From NCBI GenBank assembly GCA_031254635.1, contig JAIRUB010000144.1:1-34617 (forward strand): 34,617 nucleotides of DNA, in the 5' to 3' direction. How positions within the stretch are numbered: position 1 is the stretch's first letter; every line of letters begins with the position of its first letter. Both the position numbers and the translations under genes were made by a program. Under the pieces are notes generated by a model that saw only the letters and a list, made by a program, of their open reading frames with translations, had not been told where the DNA came from and searched no databases. The DNA is from Prevotellaceae bacterium. GTDB lineage: Bacteria; Bacteroidota; Bacteroidia; Bacteroidales; UBA932. Positions 7,413-15,367 of this stretch are shown piece after piece.

Positions 7413-8338
7413 TCAATCACACTCCAGTTTTTAGCTGTGGCTATGGTCGGATTATATCCGGCTTGGGTTACTCCCGAATTATTTCTTACATCTATACCGC
7501 CCATGGTTTTTCCGGTTCTGTCGGGCAAATCGTTGAACAGGGTATTCAGCGCTCCTGCATTCAGATTGTTATCCTGACAATACAGGTTTCGCAGCACAAT
7601 GTTTTCACTGATGTCTAATGAAGATAATTGATTATCGTTGCAATGCAGAGATTCGAGTACAGTACATTTTGATACATTTAAGGATGTTAATCGATTGCCT
7701 TGGCAATACAGGTATTTCAACATAGGGCTTTTGTTGACACTCAACGATGTTAATTGATTATTTTGGCAACCTAATTCTATCAATTCAGTATTTTTACTAA
7801 GGTCTAATATGGTTAATTGATTGTCGTAGCACATCAATTCTTCCAGCGCAGTATTTTTACTAATATCTAAGCCTGTTAAACGGTTACCGATACATTTCAA
7901 CTTTACCAATGCGGCGTTTTTGCTAAGGTTCAAACTTGTTAAATGTTCGTAGTTGCAATTCAAATATTTTAATGAGGGGCAAGCGGTTACGTCCAAAGCA
8001 GCTACAACCCCGCTCCGGTCAGTAGCCAATCCGGTGACTTTGTTGTTAGCTGTGATGGTAATGGTTTTCGTATTCGCAGTAGTGTAAGTGTGTGAAAATT
8101 CGTATTCGTAAATAAATCCTAAGTCGGGAGGGTCGATAAGTAGTGTTCTTTCGCTTTCGCCGTCACCCCAGTCAATGGTTGTCCAGCCGGTGCCAATGAT
8201 ACAAATCACTATCTCGCCATTAATGGTGGTTGTCATGGTAATCCGGTTATCTTCATGTTTTACGGTACTTTCAGAACATGATATAAAGGCAACTATAAAT
8301 ACAAATGCTGCTACAATGTATGGGAGATACTTGTTCAT
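7409..8338 (-). CDS. Leucine-rich-repeat lipoprotein
   Basis: This is a 309-residue predicted lipoprotein. The N terminus MNKYLPYIVAAFVFIVAFISC ends in a lipobox-like cysteine (C21). Residues of about 30-120 form a beta-rich domain (TIDWGDGESERTLLID, a PKD/BspA-adjacent type of sequence). From about residue 125 there are seven or so repeats of 21 residues on the pattern L..L.C..N.LT.LD.SKN, for example ALEELMCYDNQLTILDLSKN, with a cysteine in most repeats. Such repeats are widespread in Bacteroidota surface proteins and usually mediate binding. A TATATTTG promoter and repeated ATGATA motifs lie upstream. The ligand cannot be told from sequence. Confidence 0.85.
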   Translation of the reverse strand: MNKYLPYIVAAFVFIVAFISCSESTVKHEDNRITMTTTINGEIVICIIGTGWTTIDWGDGESERTLLIDPPDLGFIYEYEFSHTYTTANTKTITITANNKVTGLATDRSGVVAALDVTACPSLKYLNCNYEHLTSLNLSKNAALVKLKCIGNRLTGLDISKNTALEELMCYDNQLTILDLSKNTELIELGCQNNQLTSLSVNKSPMLKYLYCQGNRLTSLNVSKCTVLESLHCNDNQLSSLDISENIVLRNLYCQDNNLNAGALNTLFNDLPDRTGKTMGGIDVRNNSGVTQAGYNPTIATAKNWSVID

Positions 8339-8352
8339 GACAATATTATTTT

Positions 8353-8414
8353 ATGATATCAAATTATGATACCACAAATATACATCAAAAAATGATATTT
8401 TCCAAATTTATCAT
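8353..8414. promoter_or_regulatory. ATGATA/TATCAT repeat cluster around the LRR gene promoter
   Basis: ATGATA occurs at 8353, 8366 and 8392, and its complement TATCAT at 8409. An 8-base palindrome TGATATCA lies at 8354-8361. These sites flank the TATATTTG element at 8375-8382 and could form an operator. The sequence is A/T-rich, so chance is not excluded. Confidence 0.3.
8375..8382 (-). promoter_or_regulatory. -7 promoter element TATATTTG for the LRR lipoprotein
   Basis: This is an exact TAnnTTTG match on the minus strand, 37 bases upstream of the ATG at 8338, in the spacer after yraN. Confidence 0.6.
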
Positions 8415-8776
8415 ACTTTTGGATAAATAGCGTTGGGAAAATAGTCCAAAGAATGTGTTTCTCCATCGAATACGATAGACACCACATCTAATTGTACTTC
8501 CATACTAAGCCTATAATACTTGACATAAGCATTGGCGGCCGCAATGAGGTTGCGCTCCTTTACGCGGTCGATGCTTTGATATGGTTGCTGAAAGAACGAG
8601 GTGGTGAGCGAACGTACTTCCACGATATGAAGTCGGCCCTCTTTTTCGGCAACAATGTCAATTTCTTTGTGCCCCATGCGCCAATTGGTGTTGCGAATGG
8701 TAAAGCCCTGTTCGAGCAGATAGTCAACAGCTAATTGTTCAGCCCTTTGACCGGTTTCTTGTTTAGTGGCAAACAT
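8411..8776 (-). CDS. UPF0102 (YraN) family protein
   Basis: This 121-residue protein has the nuclease-like fold typical of the YraN family. The hallmark N-terminal stretch GQRAEQLAVDYLLEQGF is followed by the PD-(D/E)XK-like core MGHKEIDIVAEKEGRLHIVEVRS, where E/D and EVR correspond to the usual metal-site positions, and then by VKERNLIAAANAYV. The canonical VEVK is VEVR here. The cellular role of the family is not established. It lies 29 bases downstream of the LD-carboxypeptidase gene on the same strand, so the two are likely one operon from the 9735-9742 promoter. Confidence 0.92.
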   Translation of the reverse strand: MFATKQETGQRAEQLAVDYLLEQGFTIRNTNWRMGHKEIDIVAEKEGRLHIVEVRSLTTSFFQQPYQSIDRVKERNLIAAANAYVKYYRLSMEVQLDVVSIVFDGETHSLDYFPNAIYPKV

Positions 8777-8805
8777 AATAAAATAAAAATTAAGAGTGGT
8801 AAAAA

Positions 8806-9714
8806 TTACATTTTAAAATCAATAGCAACGAAGTCTTTATTTACTGAAAACTTCATAGAACTACCGAAAGGTAGGGCTAAATTCGGCTTTTCGTGCCCTG
8901 CCGGAAAGGCATAAGCTACCGGAATATTCAAGTCTTTTACTTGTTCGGCAATAATTTCATAAGCGGTTTTTCCAAAGGGCGTTTCACCGTCTTTTATATT
9001 GATAAATTGCCCTACCAACAAACCTGTAATACCGTTCAACTTTCCGCTTCTGCGCAGGTGAACCATCATGCGGTCGATAACATACAGCGGCTCATTAATA
9101 TCTTCTAAGAAGAGAATTTTCCCTTCGGTATTCCATTCGTCGGCAGAGCCGGTAAGGTGTGCTATGATGGACAGATTACCGCCCACAAGCATCCCTTGCA
9201 CTTCTCCGCAACAATTGAATGGATGTGGCGGGAGTTCATAGTGCAAAGCCTCACCAAATAAGGCCTTGCGCAAGCTTGCCATAGTACCATCGTCTTGCCC
9301 GTCAAGCGGAAAATGAGCCGACATGGCGCCGTGAATGCTCGCCAAACCCAAACGATGCCAACGGGCATGCAACACCGTAATATCACTAAAGCCTACCAGA
9401 AGTTTAGGCATCTTCAATAAAGGGGAAAAATCAATATCGTCAATGATACGACTGCTGCCGTAGCCGCCGCGGGCGCAAAAAATTGCTTTTATTTCCGAAT
9501 TATTGATGGCCTGCTGAAAATCTTCCCTCCGCAAATCATCAGCACCGGCAAAGGTATAATCTTGGGCATACACGTGTTTTCCTACCACGGGATGCAAGCT
9601 CCAACGCTTCAAGGCATATAGGAGCGGATCAAGTACACCCTCAGCTAATCTTCCGGCAGGAGCTACAACGGCAATCTTGTATCCGTGTTTCAAATAGTTT
9701 ACGTTCAGCAACAT
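8806..9714 (-). CDS. ldcA: LD-carboxypeptidase (S66 family)
   Basis: S66 serine peptidases cleave the terminal D-Ala from tetrapeptide stems of recycled murein (LdcA) or inactivate microcin C-like peptides (MccF). Seen here are GYKIAVVAPAGR at the N terminus, FCARGGYGSSRIIDDIDF, the nucleophile serine in LLVGFSDITVLH, the glutamate region ILFLEDINEPLYVIDRMM, and the histidine in AFPAGHEKPNLALPFG. The ORF track starts at 9813 with 33 extra hydrophobic residues, but a perfect TAACTTTG promoter lies inside that extension, so ATG 9714 (MLLNVNYLKHGYKI) is chosen, giving 302 aa, normal for the family. Peptidoglycan recycling is the likelier role over MccF-type immunity. Confidence 0.92.
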   Translation of the reverse strand: MLLNVNYLKHGYKIAVVAPAGRLAEGVLDPLLYALKRWSLHPVVGKHVYAQDYTFAGADDLRREDFQQAINNSEIKAIFCARGGYGSSRIIDDIDFSPLLKMPKLLVGFSDITVLHARWHRLGLASIHGAMSAHFPLDGQDDGTMASLRKALFGEALHYELPPHPFNCCGEVQGMLVGGNLSIIAHLTGSADEWNTEGKILFLEDINEPLYVIDRMMVHLRRSGKLNGITGLLVGQFINIKDGETPFGKTAYEIIAEQVKDLNIPVAYAFPAGHEKPNLALPFGSSMKFSVNKDFVAIDFKM

Positions 9715-9734
9715 AAAGAAAACAAATAATGAAA

Positions 9735-9742
9735 CAAAGTTA
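9735..9742 (-). promoter_or_regulatory. -7 promoter element TAACTTTG for ldcA-yraN
   Basis: This is an exact TAnnTTTG match on the minus strand. It lies downstream of the longer ORF start (9813) and 21 bases upstream of ATG 9714, which decides the start codon. Confidence 0.65.
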
Positions 9743-9884
9743 GGAAATTTATCGGCGGCAACAAAGAAAAACAGGTAATTATATATAAAAAAATAGACGT
9801 ATATTCGTGCCATGCCCCAAATATTTTTATATCCCCCGCTTTTATTTTCTTTGCGGAGTTCTCTAACATACAGGCATAATAAGT

Positions 9885-11120
9885 TTACCGCTTTTTCAAC
9901 AATTTCTTTACTGCCGATTCCAACGACTCTGAGGGGTCAATAATCGTATAATCCTGCCAAAAATTTTCATCATAAAAATTCCGTACGTTATCAGAATAAA
10001 CCTGACTTTTCTTAAAGGCAGGTTTGCCGGAAGGTAATTCCGCTACTTGTTTTATTCCTGTTATTACAGCCTCAGATACTATAGTATATTTTGTGGAAAA
10101 GAACCTGCGTTTCCAATCACATTTGAATTGCATTTCGTTCCTTGTATAATAGAGATAGCTTTTCCCATTGTGCTGCTTATAAACGCACAAATAGGATACC
10201 TCTTCCGGTGTAAAGCGCATAGTAGCCGGTTTCTTTTTCAGAATAATGTCGGTAACCATACTTTTATCTAACATGCTTAAGTAAAATTCGACACGCGAAA
10301 AAGTCAAATTTCCCTGATCTATATACATGGTTCCATGAAAAGGAGAGTCATGTGATACTCTTACCGGTGCAAAGCTTATAGTAAAATGAGCCCGATCATC
10401 CATCATTACTGATTGCTCTAAAGTATAACGATATAAGTGAACCTCTTTATTTGTTAAAAAGAAATCGTTGTTTTTCACCACGTCAAGCTGTATGGAAATC
10501 CAGGGGCCGCCTTCGAATTTTACCAATACGGTATCAAGTCTGCTATAATCGGCTAATTGACGTCCTTTTTCAACGAATACCCTGTCTGCATTAATTCCTT
10601 TAGTGTAAGGGGTTTTATAAATTTCTATTACTGCCTCTGCAATATTTACGTAATTGCTCCTCTTTTTAATAGTTTCTCTGTAGAAACCCGAAAATAAAGC
10701 TATATCCAGATTATAATTATCTCTAATCTTACGAATAGCTTGCTGCACTATTGTTTCGGGATTATCCGAATAAATAGTAACCGAATTTAATACTATAGCT
10801 CCCGGTGTAAGATAAATAGTTGTGTCCTTAATAGCCTTCCCCTGTATTGGAACAATCAATTTATTATACCCCAAACAGGTAAACTCAAGGTTCCCTTTTT
10901 CGCCCTGTTTCTTTATTTTAATAGTAAATGCCCCATCATCATTAGTAATAGTACTTACATTTTGTTCTAAATGGCGTATATTTACATAAGATAATTTTTT
11001 ATTTGTACGCTGTTCTTTTACCACTCCATTGACAACAATGTAATCCGGTGATTCCTGCTCCCCTGCATATAAAGGAAGCAAAAAGAAAAATGCAAGAAAT
11101 AAGGTAATAGTTGTTTTCAT
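9885..11120 (-). CDS. Secreted carboxypeptidase-regulatory-like domain protein
   Basis: This 411-residue exported protein has a signal peptide (MKTTITLFLAFFFLLPLYAG). Residues about 28-112 form a CarboxypepD_reg-like beta-sandwich: IVVNGVVKEQRTNKKLSYVN, then TITNDDGAFTIKI and LEFTCLGYNKLIVPI. In Bacteroidota this domain precedes TonB-dependent receptors and many outer-membrane or periplasmic proteins. The remaining 300 residues (starting near IVLNSVTIYSDNPETIVQQAIRKI) are an uncharacterised extension without plug or barrel motifs. It is not a SusC. It sits 103 bases downstream of the carboxyltransferase gene with a perfect hairpin between them, so the transcript relationship is open. Confidence 0.75.
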   Translation of the reverse strand: MKTTITLFLAFFFLLPLYAGEQESPDYIVVNGVVKEQRTNKKLSYVNIRHLEQNVSTITNDDGAFTIKIKKQGEKGNLEFTCLGYNKLIVPIQGKAIKDTTIYLTPGAIVLNSVTIYSDNPETIVQQAIRKIRDNYNLDIALFSGFYRETIKKRSNYVNIAEAVIEIYKTPYTKGINADRVFVEKGRQLADYSRLDTVLVKFEGGPWISIQLDVVKNNDFFLTNKEVHLYRYTLEQSVMMDDRAHFTISFAPVRVSHDSPFHGTMYIDQGNLTFSRVEFYLSMLDKSMVTDIILKKKPATMRFTPEEVSYLCVYKQHNGKSYLYYTRNEMQFKCDWKRRFFSTKYTIVSEAVITGIKQVAELPSGKPAFKKSQVYSDNVRNFYDENFWQDYTIIDPSESLESAVKKLLKKR

Positions 11121-11148
11121 AATTTGTGTTTATTAATGAATAATTTTT

Positions 11149-11170
11149 GGTCTTAACTACTATTAAGACC
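11149..11170. repeat. Perfect 8-bp hairpin GGTCTTAA/TTAAGACC
   Basis: The arms at 11149-11156 and 11163-11170 are exactly complementary around a 6-base loop. It lies between the carboxyltransferase stop (11224) and the next minus-strand start (11120). On the minus strand an A-run rather than a T-run follows, so it is not a standard terminator. It may be an RNA processing or stability element, or a protein-binding palindrome. Confidence 0.5.
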
Positions 11171-11223
11171 GGTTCGTCCACAAATACTCTAAAAATTTGC
11201 CTTACGCTTTACTTTTCACTTCA

Positions 11224-13005
11224 TTAATTAATAAAGGCAATTATTTGGTTTTTCTGAACATCAGCGCCTTGTCTCGTTTCGATATAAACCAATTTGCCAT
11301 CTTTTAATGCATGAATAGGTTCGACTCCATAATAGGTTTGAACAAAACAAATAATATCTCCTTTCTTAAATTCCGTTCCAACTACAGGAGCTGTGGACAC
11401 ATCGGTCATATCATATTGCCAGATAACCTGTCCTTTGTAAGGCGCTTGAACAGCTTGGGCATCCGGAAATTTTTCCATAATTCTGTTTACATCAAAACTT
11501 GGCATTTCCACTACCGGTCGTTTCACTATAATGGGAGCATTGGCTTTTTCTTTGGCTTGTTCTACTTCTTTTTTGAACCGTTCTTTTGCAAGGCCCGACT
11601 TGTAATCGCGGTATTGCCTGTCGTGCATGGCCAACTCAAATAATTCCTCATCGTCCTGGCCAAAATCCCATTTATTTTCCTTCATTTCTTTACGAAACTC
11701 ATCTAAAGCATCAGGATAAGGCGCCTGCGGGTCGCCTGTATAAAATTCTAAATTATTTTTCTTAGCTAATTCTATAATTTCCGGAGCTAATTCGCCGGGT
11801 AATTTCCCCATCTTTCCTAAAATCATATTCCAACTGTCTTTATCAATGGTTGAAAACCGGGCTTCTCCTTTTGCCATTGACAGGATATTCATTAAAGCAA
11901 TATTTTTCACATATTGGCTGAATGGCGTTACCAATGGCGGATAGCCTAACTTTGGCCACACATATTCTACTTCCTGAAACAATTGAACTACTAAGTCGTT
12001 TAAACTAACTTCTTGCTTTTTATTTTGACGAAGAGCCATGTTAATAGCGCCCCACATTCCTTTCAGGTCAGCCATCATAGATCCCATCATGCCGCCCGGA
12101 AGGCCACAGCCTACCAACAACGAGGTCATCTGTTTATTAGATTGGTCTATAAAGAAACCTAAGAAATCGTCGATAAATGTTTGTGTTAAATAACGTGCTT
12201 CCATATAGGCTTTCATGTTAATGTCGGGTACTAAAAAACCTGCATCTTTTAACATAGCATGTATGGTAATGATATCCGGATGAATCATACCCCAGGAAAG
12301 CGGTTCCATGGCGACGTCAACAAAATCGGCTCCTGCGCGAGCTACTTCCAACATAGAAGCAATAGAGAAACCGGGGCCTGTATGTCCGTGGTACTGGACA
12401 TTGATATGAGGATGCCGGTCTTTAATCCCTTTTACTATTTTCCCTAAGGAAACCGGACGGCCTATTCCTGCCATATCTTTCAGGCAAATTTCATCAGCAC
12501 CGCCTTCTATCAATTGGTTAGCTAAACCAACGTAATATTCAACTGTATGAATAGGGGAGTGGGTTATGCTCATAGCTGCTTGAGCTATCATTCCTGCTTC
12601 CTTGGCGTACCGGATAGAGGGCTGTATATTTCTGACATCATTTAATCCGCAGAAAGAACGGGCGATATCTACGCCTTGTGCTTTCTTGACTTTGAACATT
12701 AGCTTGCGGACATCGGCAGGAACCGGATTCATGCGTAATCCATTTAAAGCGCGTTCCAACATATGCGTTTGAATGCCTGCACGGTTAAAAGGTGCTGTCC
12801 ATTGCCGGACTGTTGTATTCGGATTTTCACCAAATAATAAATTTACCTGTTCGGAAGCGCCGCCATTGGTCTCCACCCGCGCAAAGCAACCCATGTCTAC
12901 AATTACAGGTGCAATTTGCACTAATTGGTCAACTCTTGGAACATATTTACCGGACGATTGCCACATATCGCGGTAAACGAGACTGAATTTAATTTCTTTT
13001 GCCAT
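11224..13005 (-). CDS. Pyruvate carboxylase subunit B / oxaloacetate decarboxylase alpha-type carboxyltransferase
   Basis: The 593-residue protein has the HMGL-like carboxyltransferase TIM barrel (about residues 1-290) and the conserved PYC/OADA domain (about 300-470), which move a carboxyl group between biotin and pyruvate/oxaloacetate. Visible motifs: VYRDMWQSS (the degenerate counterpart of LRDAHQS), the active-site lysine in EICLKDMAG, the metal histidines in YHGHTGPG, and LVGCGLPGGMMGSM. The C terminus is biotinyl-domain-like (APYKGQVIWQY to KNQIIAFIN), but where AMKM should be it reads TYYG, so the biotin lysine is absent. Either biotin is carried by another protein or the domain is structural. 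Biotin carboxylase, membrane beta subunit and separate biotin carrier genes are not in the window. A TAAATTTG promoter precedes it. Confidence 0.88.
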   Translation of the reverse strand: MAKEIKFSLVYRDMWQSSGKYVPRVDQLVQIAPVIVDMGCFARVETNGGASEQVNLLFGENPNTTVRQWTAPFNRAGIQTHMLERALNGLRMNPVPADVRKLMFKVKKAQGVDIARSFCGLNDVRNIQPSIRYAKEAGMIAQAAMSITHSPIHTVEYYVGLANQLIEGGADEICLKDMAGIGRPVSLGKIVKGIKDRHPHINVQYHGHTGPGFSIASMLEVARAGADFVDVAMEPLSWGMIHPDIITIHAMLKDAGFLVPDINMKAYMEARYLTQTFIDDFLGFFIDQSNKQMTSLLVGCGLPGGMMGSMMADLKGMWGAINMALRQNKKQEVSLNDLVVQLFQEVEYVWPKLGYPPLVTPFSQYVKNIALMNILSMAKGEARFSTIDKDSWNMILGKMGKLPGELAPEIIELAKKNNLEFYTGDPQAPYPDALDEFRKEMKENKWDFGQDDEELFELAMHDRQYRDYKSGLAKERFKKEVEQAKEKANAPIIVKRPVVEMPSFDVNRIMEKFPDAQAVQAPYKGQVIWQYDMTDVSTAPVVGTEFKKGDIICFVQTYYGVEPIHALKDGKLVYIETRQGADVQKNQIIAFIN

Positions 13006-13051
13006 ATAAAATTTTTGGTTATTAGATTTGTAAGGATTAATCTTCCAATCG

Positions 13052-13059
13052 CAAATTTA
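13052..13059 (-). promoter_or_regulatory. -7 promoter element TAAATTTG for the carboxyltransferase gene
   Basis: This is an exact TAnnTTTG match on the minus strand, about 46 bases upstream of the ATG at 13005. Confidence 0.6.
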
Positions 13060-13149
13060 AGAAAAAAAATCGATTATTTTTAATTTTTCACCATACTTTT
13101 GATCATTAGCCACAAATTCTAAAAAAAAGGATGTCGTCAATACTATCAC

Positions 13150-13794
13150 CTAATTAAATTCTGCAATATACGGATTCATTAGTTTTTCTTCACGAATGGT
13201 GGTAGCAGGGCCGTGTCCCGGATATATTACCGTGTTTTCAGGCAAGGGTGCAATCTTTTTCGAAAGACTTTCCATAATTTCATCATAATCGCCGCCGGGC
13301 AAGTCGGTACGGCCAATACAGGCTTGGAACAACAAGTCGCCGGTAAGAATAAAATGTTCTTCCGGAGAGTAAAAACATACGGAGCCTTTGCTATGGCCGG
13401 GCGTGTGCAGTACCTGTAGCTGCGATTGCCCGAAATGAAGAATTTGCCCATCTTCGAGTTTGCCGTCCGGCGGAGGCGGGTTTTTTGTCTTGTAACCAAA
13501 ACTCATGGCAATATTGGCGGTTTGAGCTAACATTTCTTTGTCGCCGGCGTGAATATAACTTTTGATGTTGTACGTATTAGCAAGAAAAGCATTTCCCATA
13601 GCATGGTCAAAATGCCCGTGGGTGTTCAGCAAGAGTACCGGCTTCAAATTGTTATCAGCAATAAATTTTTGCAAGCGGCTACATTCGTTTTCATTGCCGC
13701 AGCCGCAATCCACAATAACGCACTCACGCGTATCGTCCCACAACACATAAGTACATACGCGCAATTCGTTAAAATAAAAAATCTTTATCTGCAT
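13150..13794 (-). CDS. Metallo-beta-lactamase-fold hydrolase (glyoxalase II-like)
   Basis: This is a 214-residue single-domain MBL-fold hydrolase. The zinc-binding signature LLNTHGHFDHAMGN (HxHxDH) is intact, followed by the third-histidine motif LHTPGHSKGSVCFY, the bridging aspartate in FILTGDLLF, and the final histidine in IYPGHGPATTIREEK. This arrangement matches the YcbL/glyoxalase II group, which hydrolyses thioesters, but the C-terminal substrate domain of true GloB is absent, so the substrate is uncertain. It is the last gene of a tight three-gene operon (ROK kinase, membrane protein, MBL) with 4 bases separating it from the membrane-protein gene. Confidence 0.9.
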   Translation of the reverse strand: MQIKIFYFNELRVCTYVLWDDTRECVIVDCGCGNENECSRLQKFIADNNLKPVLLLNTHGHFDHAMGNAFLANTYNIKSYIHAGDKEMLAQTANIAMSFGYKTKNPPPPDGKLEDGQILHFGQSQLQVLHTPGHSKGSVCFYSPEEHFILTGDLLFQACIGRTDLPGGDYDEIMESLSKKIAPLPENTVIYPGHGPATTIREEKLMNPYIAEFN

Positions 13795-13798
13795 TATG

Positions 13799-14278
13799 CT
13801 AATCCTCTTTTTCAGTATTGTGAATATAATGTTGCACCATGCGGGATAAGCGATAAGTGTCGCGACGAAGCCCTATTAACAAAATGGGCGACTCCGAGTA
13901 ATCTAACACGATGGTATCTTCATAAAGCCGCATCAGGCGCGCTACGGCACTCTTGTGTCGAAACACTAATTTTTTGTCTTCGTCCGATACCAATACAAAA
14001 TTTAATTGTAAAAACATACGGATGACTTCCTGCTTATATTCATCAAAGGGTTTCGAAGCATAAATTTTTTGCTTCACGTAGCCAATCATAGGATATACAA
14101 AGCCGAAGGCAACGAGAAATATTACAAGCATGGGAATATTGCTCCGACGGATAAGGTCCATAAAAGTTATATCGGGATGACTGCCTCTTCCGAGATAATA
14201 ACTAAGTCCAAAGACAAGTGCTACCAAAATAAAGAGTAGCACAATTGTTTTTAAAGCTCTGAAAAAATAACGTTGCAT
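13799..14278 (-). CDS. Small two-helix membrane protein, unknown function
   Basis: The 159-residue protein has two predicted membrane helices (TIVLLFILVALVFGLSYYLG at about residues 10-30 and IPMLVIFLVAFGFVYPMIGYV at about 48-68). A soluble C-terminal part of about 90 residues, probably cytoplasmic, contains FVLVSDEDKKLVFRHKSAVARLMRLYEDTIVL. No known catalytic motif is visible and I do not recognise a named family, although the C-terminal part resembles PH-like small domains in pattern. It is squeezed between a ROK kinase (2-base gap) and an MBL hydrolase (4-base gap), so it is co-expressed with them. Confidence 0.75.
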   Translation of the reverse strand: MQRYFFRALKTIVLLFILVALVFGLSYYLGRGSHPDITFMDLIRRSNIPMLVIFLVAFGFVYPMIGYVKQKIYASKPFDEYKQEVIRMFLQLNFVLVSDEDKKLVFRHKSAVARLMRLYEDTIVLDYSESPILLIGLRRDTYRLSRMVQHYIHNTEKED

Positions 14279-14280
14279 AA

Positions 14281-15261
14281 TTATATTGATTTATAGTTTT
14301 TTATTAATTTTTTCCACACTAAAGCTGCCGAACCTAACACAGCAGCATTTCTGTCATCTAACTCGGAAGGCAACAATTTTACTTTCCCTTTCCACAGGCT
14401 GAGCATGTTGGCTTCCATGTGTTGGTAGGTAGGTTCAAAGATATATTTGCCGGCGTGGGTTAAACCGCCGCAGAGGATAATCGCTTCAGGGGCTGTGATG
14501 GCTACTAAATCAGCCAAGGCGCGGCCTAAGTATAAGCCGGTATGGGCAAAGGCTTCAATTGCAATGGGGTCGCCATTTTCAGCAGCTTTGCTAATCATGT
14601 CGGCGGAGAGTTCATTAAAGCTGATAGCTTTCAGTTCGCTTGCTCCGCGATGGTCGGCCAACAGTTTATATACCGTACGAACAATTCCGGAGGCCGAAGC
14701 GTAAGTTTCTAAACAGCCTTGGCGGCCGCAGCCGCATTCGCGTCCGTTGGGGCTTACAATAATGTGCCCAAATTCGCCGGCAAAACTATCATTTCCGTAA
14801 AGTAAATCGCCATTAACTACAATGCCGCTTCCCAAGCCGGTGCCAAGGGTAATCACCGAAAAATTTCTCATTCCTTTGGCAGCACCGTACAACATTTCGC
14901 CAATAGCGGCAGCGTTGGCGTCATTGGTAATAACCACCGGTAATTCGGGGTAATAGGCAGCTAATTTTTCCGCCACCGGCAACACCTCGCCCCATACTTT
15001 CAGATTGGCGGCATGTTCAATACGGCCGGTATAGTAATTTCCGCAAGGAGCGCCAAAACCAATGCCCGTCAATTCCGATGCTTCCTTTACTGATTCCTGC
15101 AATAATTGTAAACCATGTACTAAGGCTTCCAGAAACAAATCAAATTTTTGGTATTTCATGGTTGGGAAGCTGCCTTCGGCCATTATTTTGCCGTCTATAT
15201 CCACCAAGCCATATACGGTGTTGGTGCCTCCAATGTCGATACCGGCTACTAATTTTTTCAT
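14281..15261 (-). CDS. ROK-family sugar kinase (glucokinase-like)
   Basis: ROK kinases phosphorylate glucose or related hexoses with ATP. The 326-residue protein has the ATP-binding DIGGTNT motif in VAGIDIGGTNTVYGLVD, the catalytic region VVITNDANAAAIGEMLYG, the second phosphate loop ITLGTGLGSGIVVNG, and the ROK zinc motif ECGCGRQGCLETYASASG with the preceding GHIIV. The size and the absence of an N-terminal helix-turn-helix fit a glucokinase or N-acylhexosamine kinase rather than a ROK repressor. It is the first gene of the ROK/membrane-protein/MBL operon, divergent from the gldA-like gene, with a weak TACCTTTA element upstream. Confidence 0.92.
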   Translation of the reverse strand: MKKLVAGIDIGGTNTVYGLVDIDGKIMAEGSFPTMKYQKFDLFLEALVHGLQLLQESVKEASELTGIGFGAPCGNYYTGRIEHAANLKVWGEVLPVAEKLAAYYPELPVVITNDANAAAIGEMLYGAAKGMRNFSVITLGTGLGSGIVVNGDLLYGNDSFAGEFGHIIVSPNGRECGCGRQGCLETYASASGIVRTVYKLLADHRGASELKAISFNELSADMISKAAENGDPIAIEAFAHTGLYLGRALADLVAITAPEAIILCGGLTHAGKYIFEPTYQHMEANMLSLWKGKVKLLPSELDDRNAAVLGSAALVWKKLIKNYKSI

Positions 15262-15321
15262 ACTCAGTCGTTTTAAAGAAATCAGATATTCAGATATTCA
15301 ATTATTCGTTCTTTCAACAAG

Positions 15322-15329
15322 TAAAGGTA
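15322..15329 (-). promoter_or_regulatory. Possible -7 element TACCTTTA for the ROK operon
   Basis: The site matches TAnnTTTG at 7 of 8 positions on the minus strand, 61 bases upstream of the ATG at 15261. It lies 12 bases from the divergent gldA promoter. Confidence 0.35.
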
Positions 15330-15341
15330 CAAAAAAATTTC

Positions 15342-15349
15342 TAAATTTG
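15342..15349 (+). promoter_or_regulatory. -7 promoter element TAAATTTG for the gldA-like gene
   Basis: This is an exact TAnnTTTG match 18 bases before the ATG at 15368. Confidence 0.6.
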
Positions 15350-15367
15350 TAGATTATTCGTTTTCTT

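Noticed and set aside
7409-8338. Tandem repeat locus or CRISPR-like array in the LRR gene
   Set aside because: The periodicity is protein-level (21-residue LRR units) with diverged DNA; no conserved repeat-spacer structure. No CRISPR array was seen anywhere in the window.
9885-11120. SusC/TonB-dependent receptor
   Set aside because: Only the N-terminal carboxypeptidase-regulatory-like domain is present; there is no plug or 22-strand barrel and the protein is too short.
13549-14025. 158-aa plus-strand ORF
   Set aside because: It spans the antisense of two tightly packed minus-strand genes and shows no family pattern.
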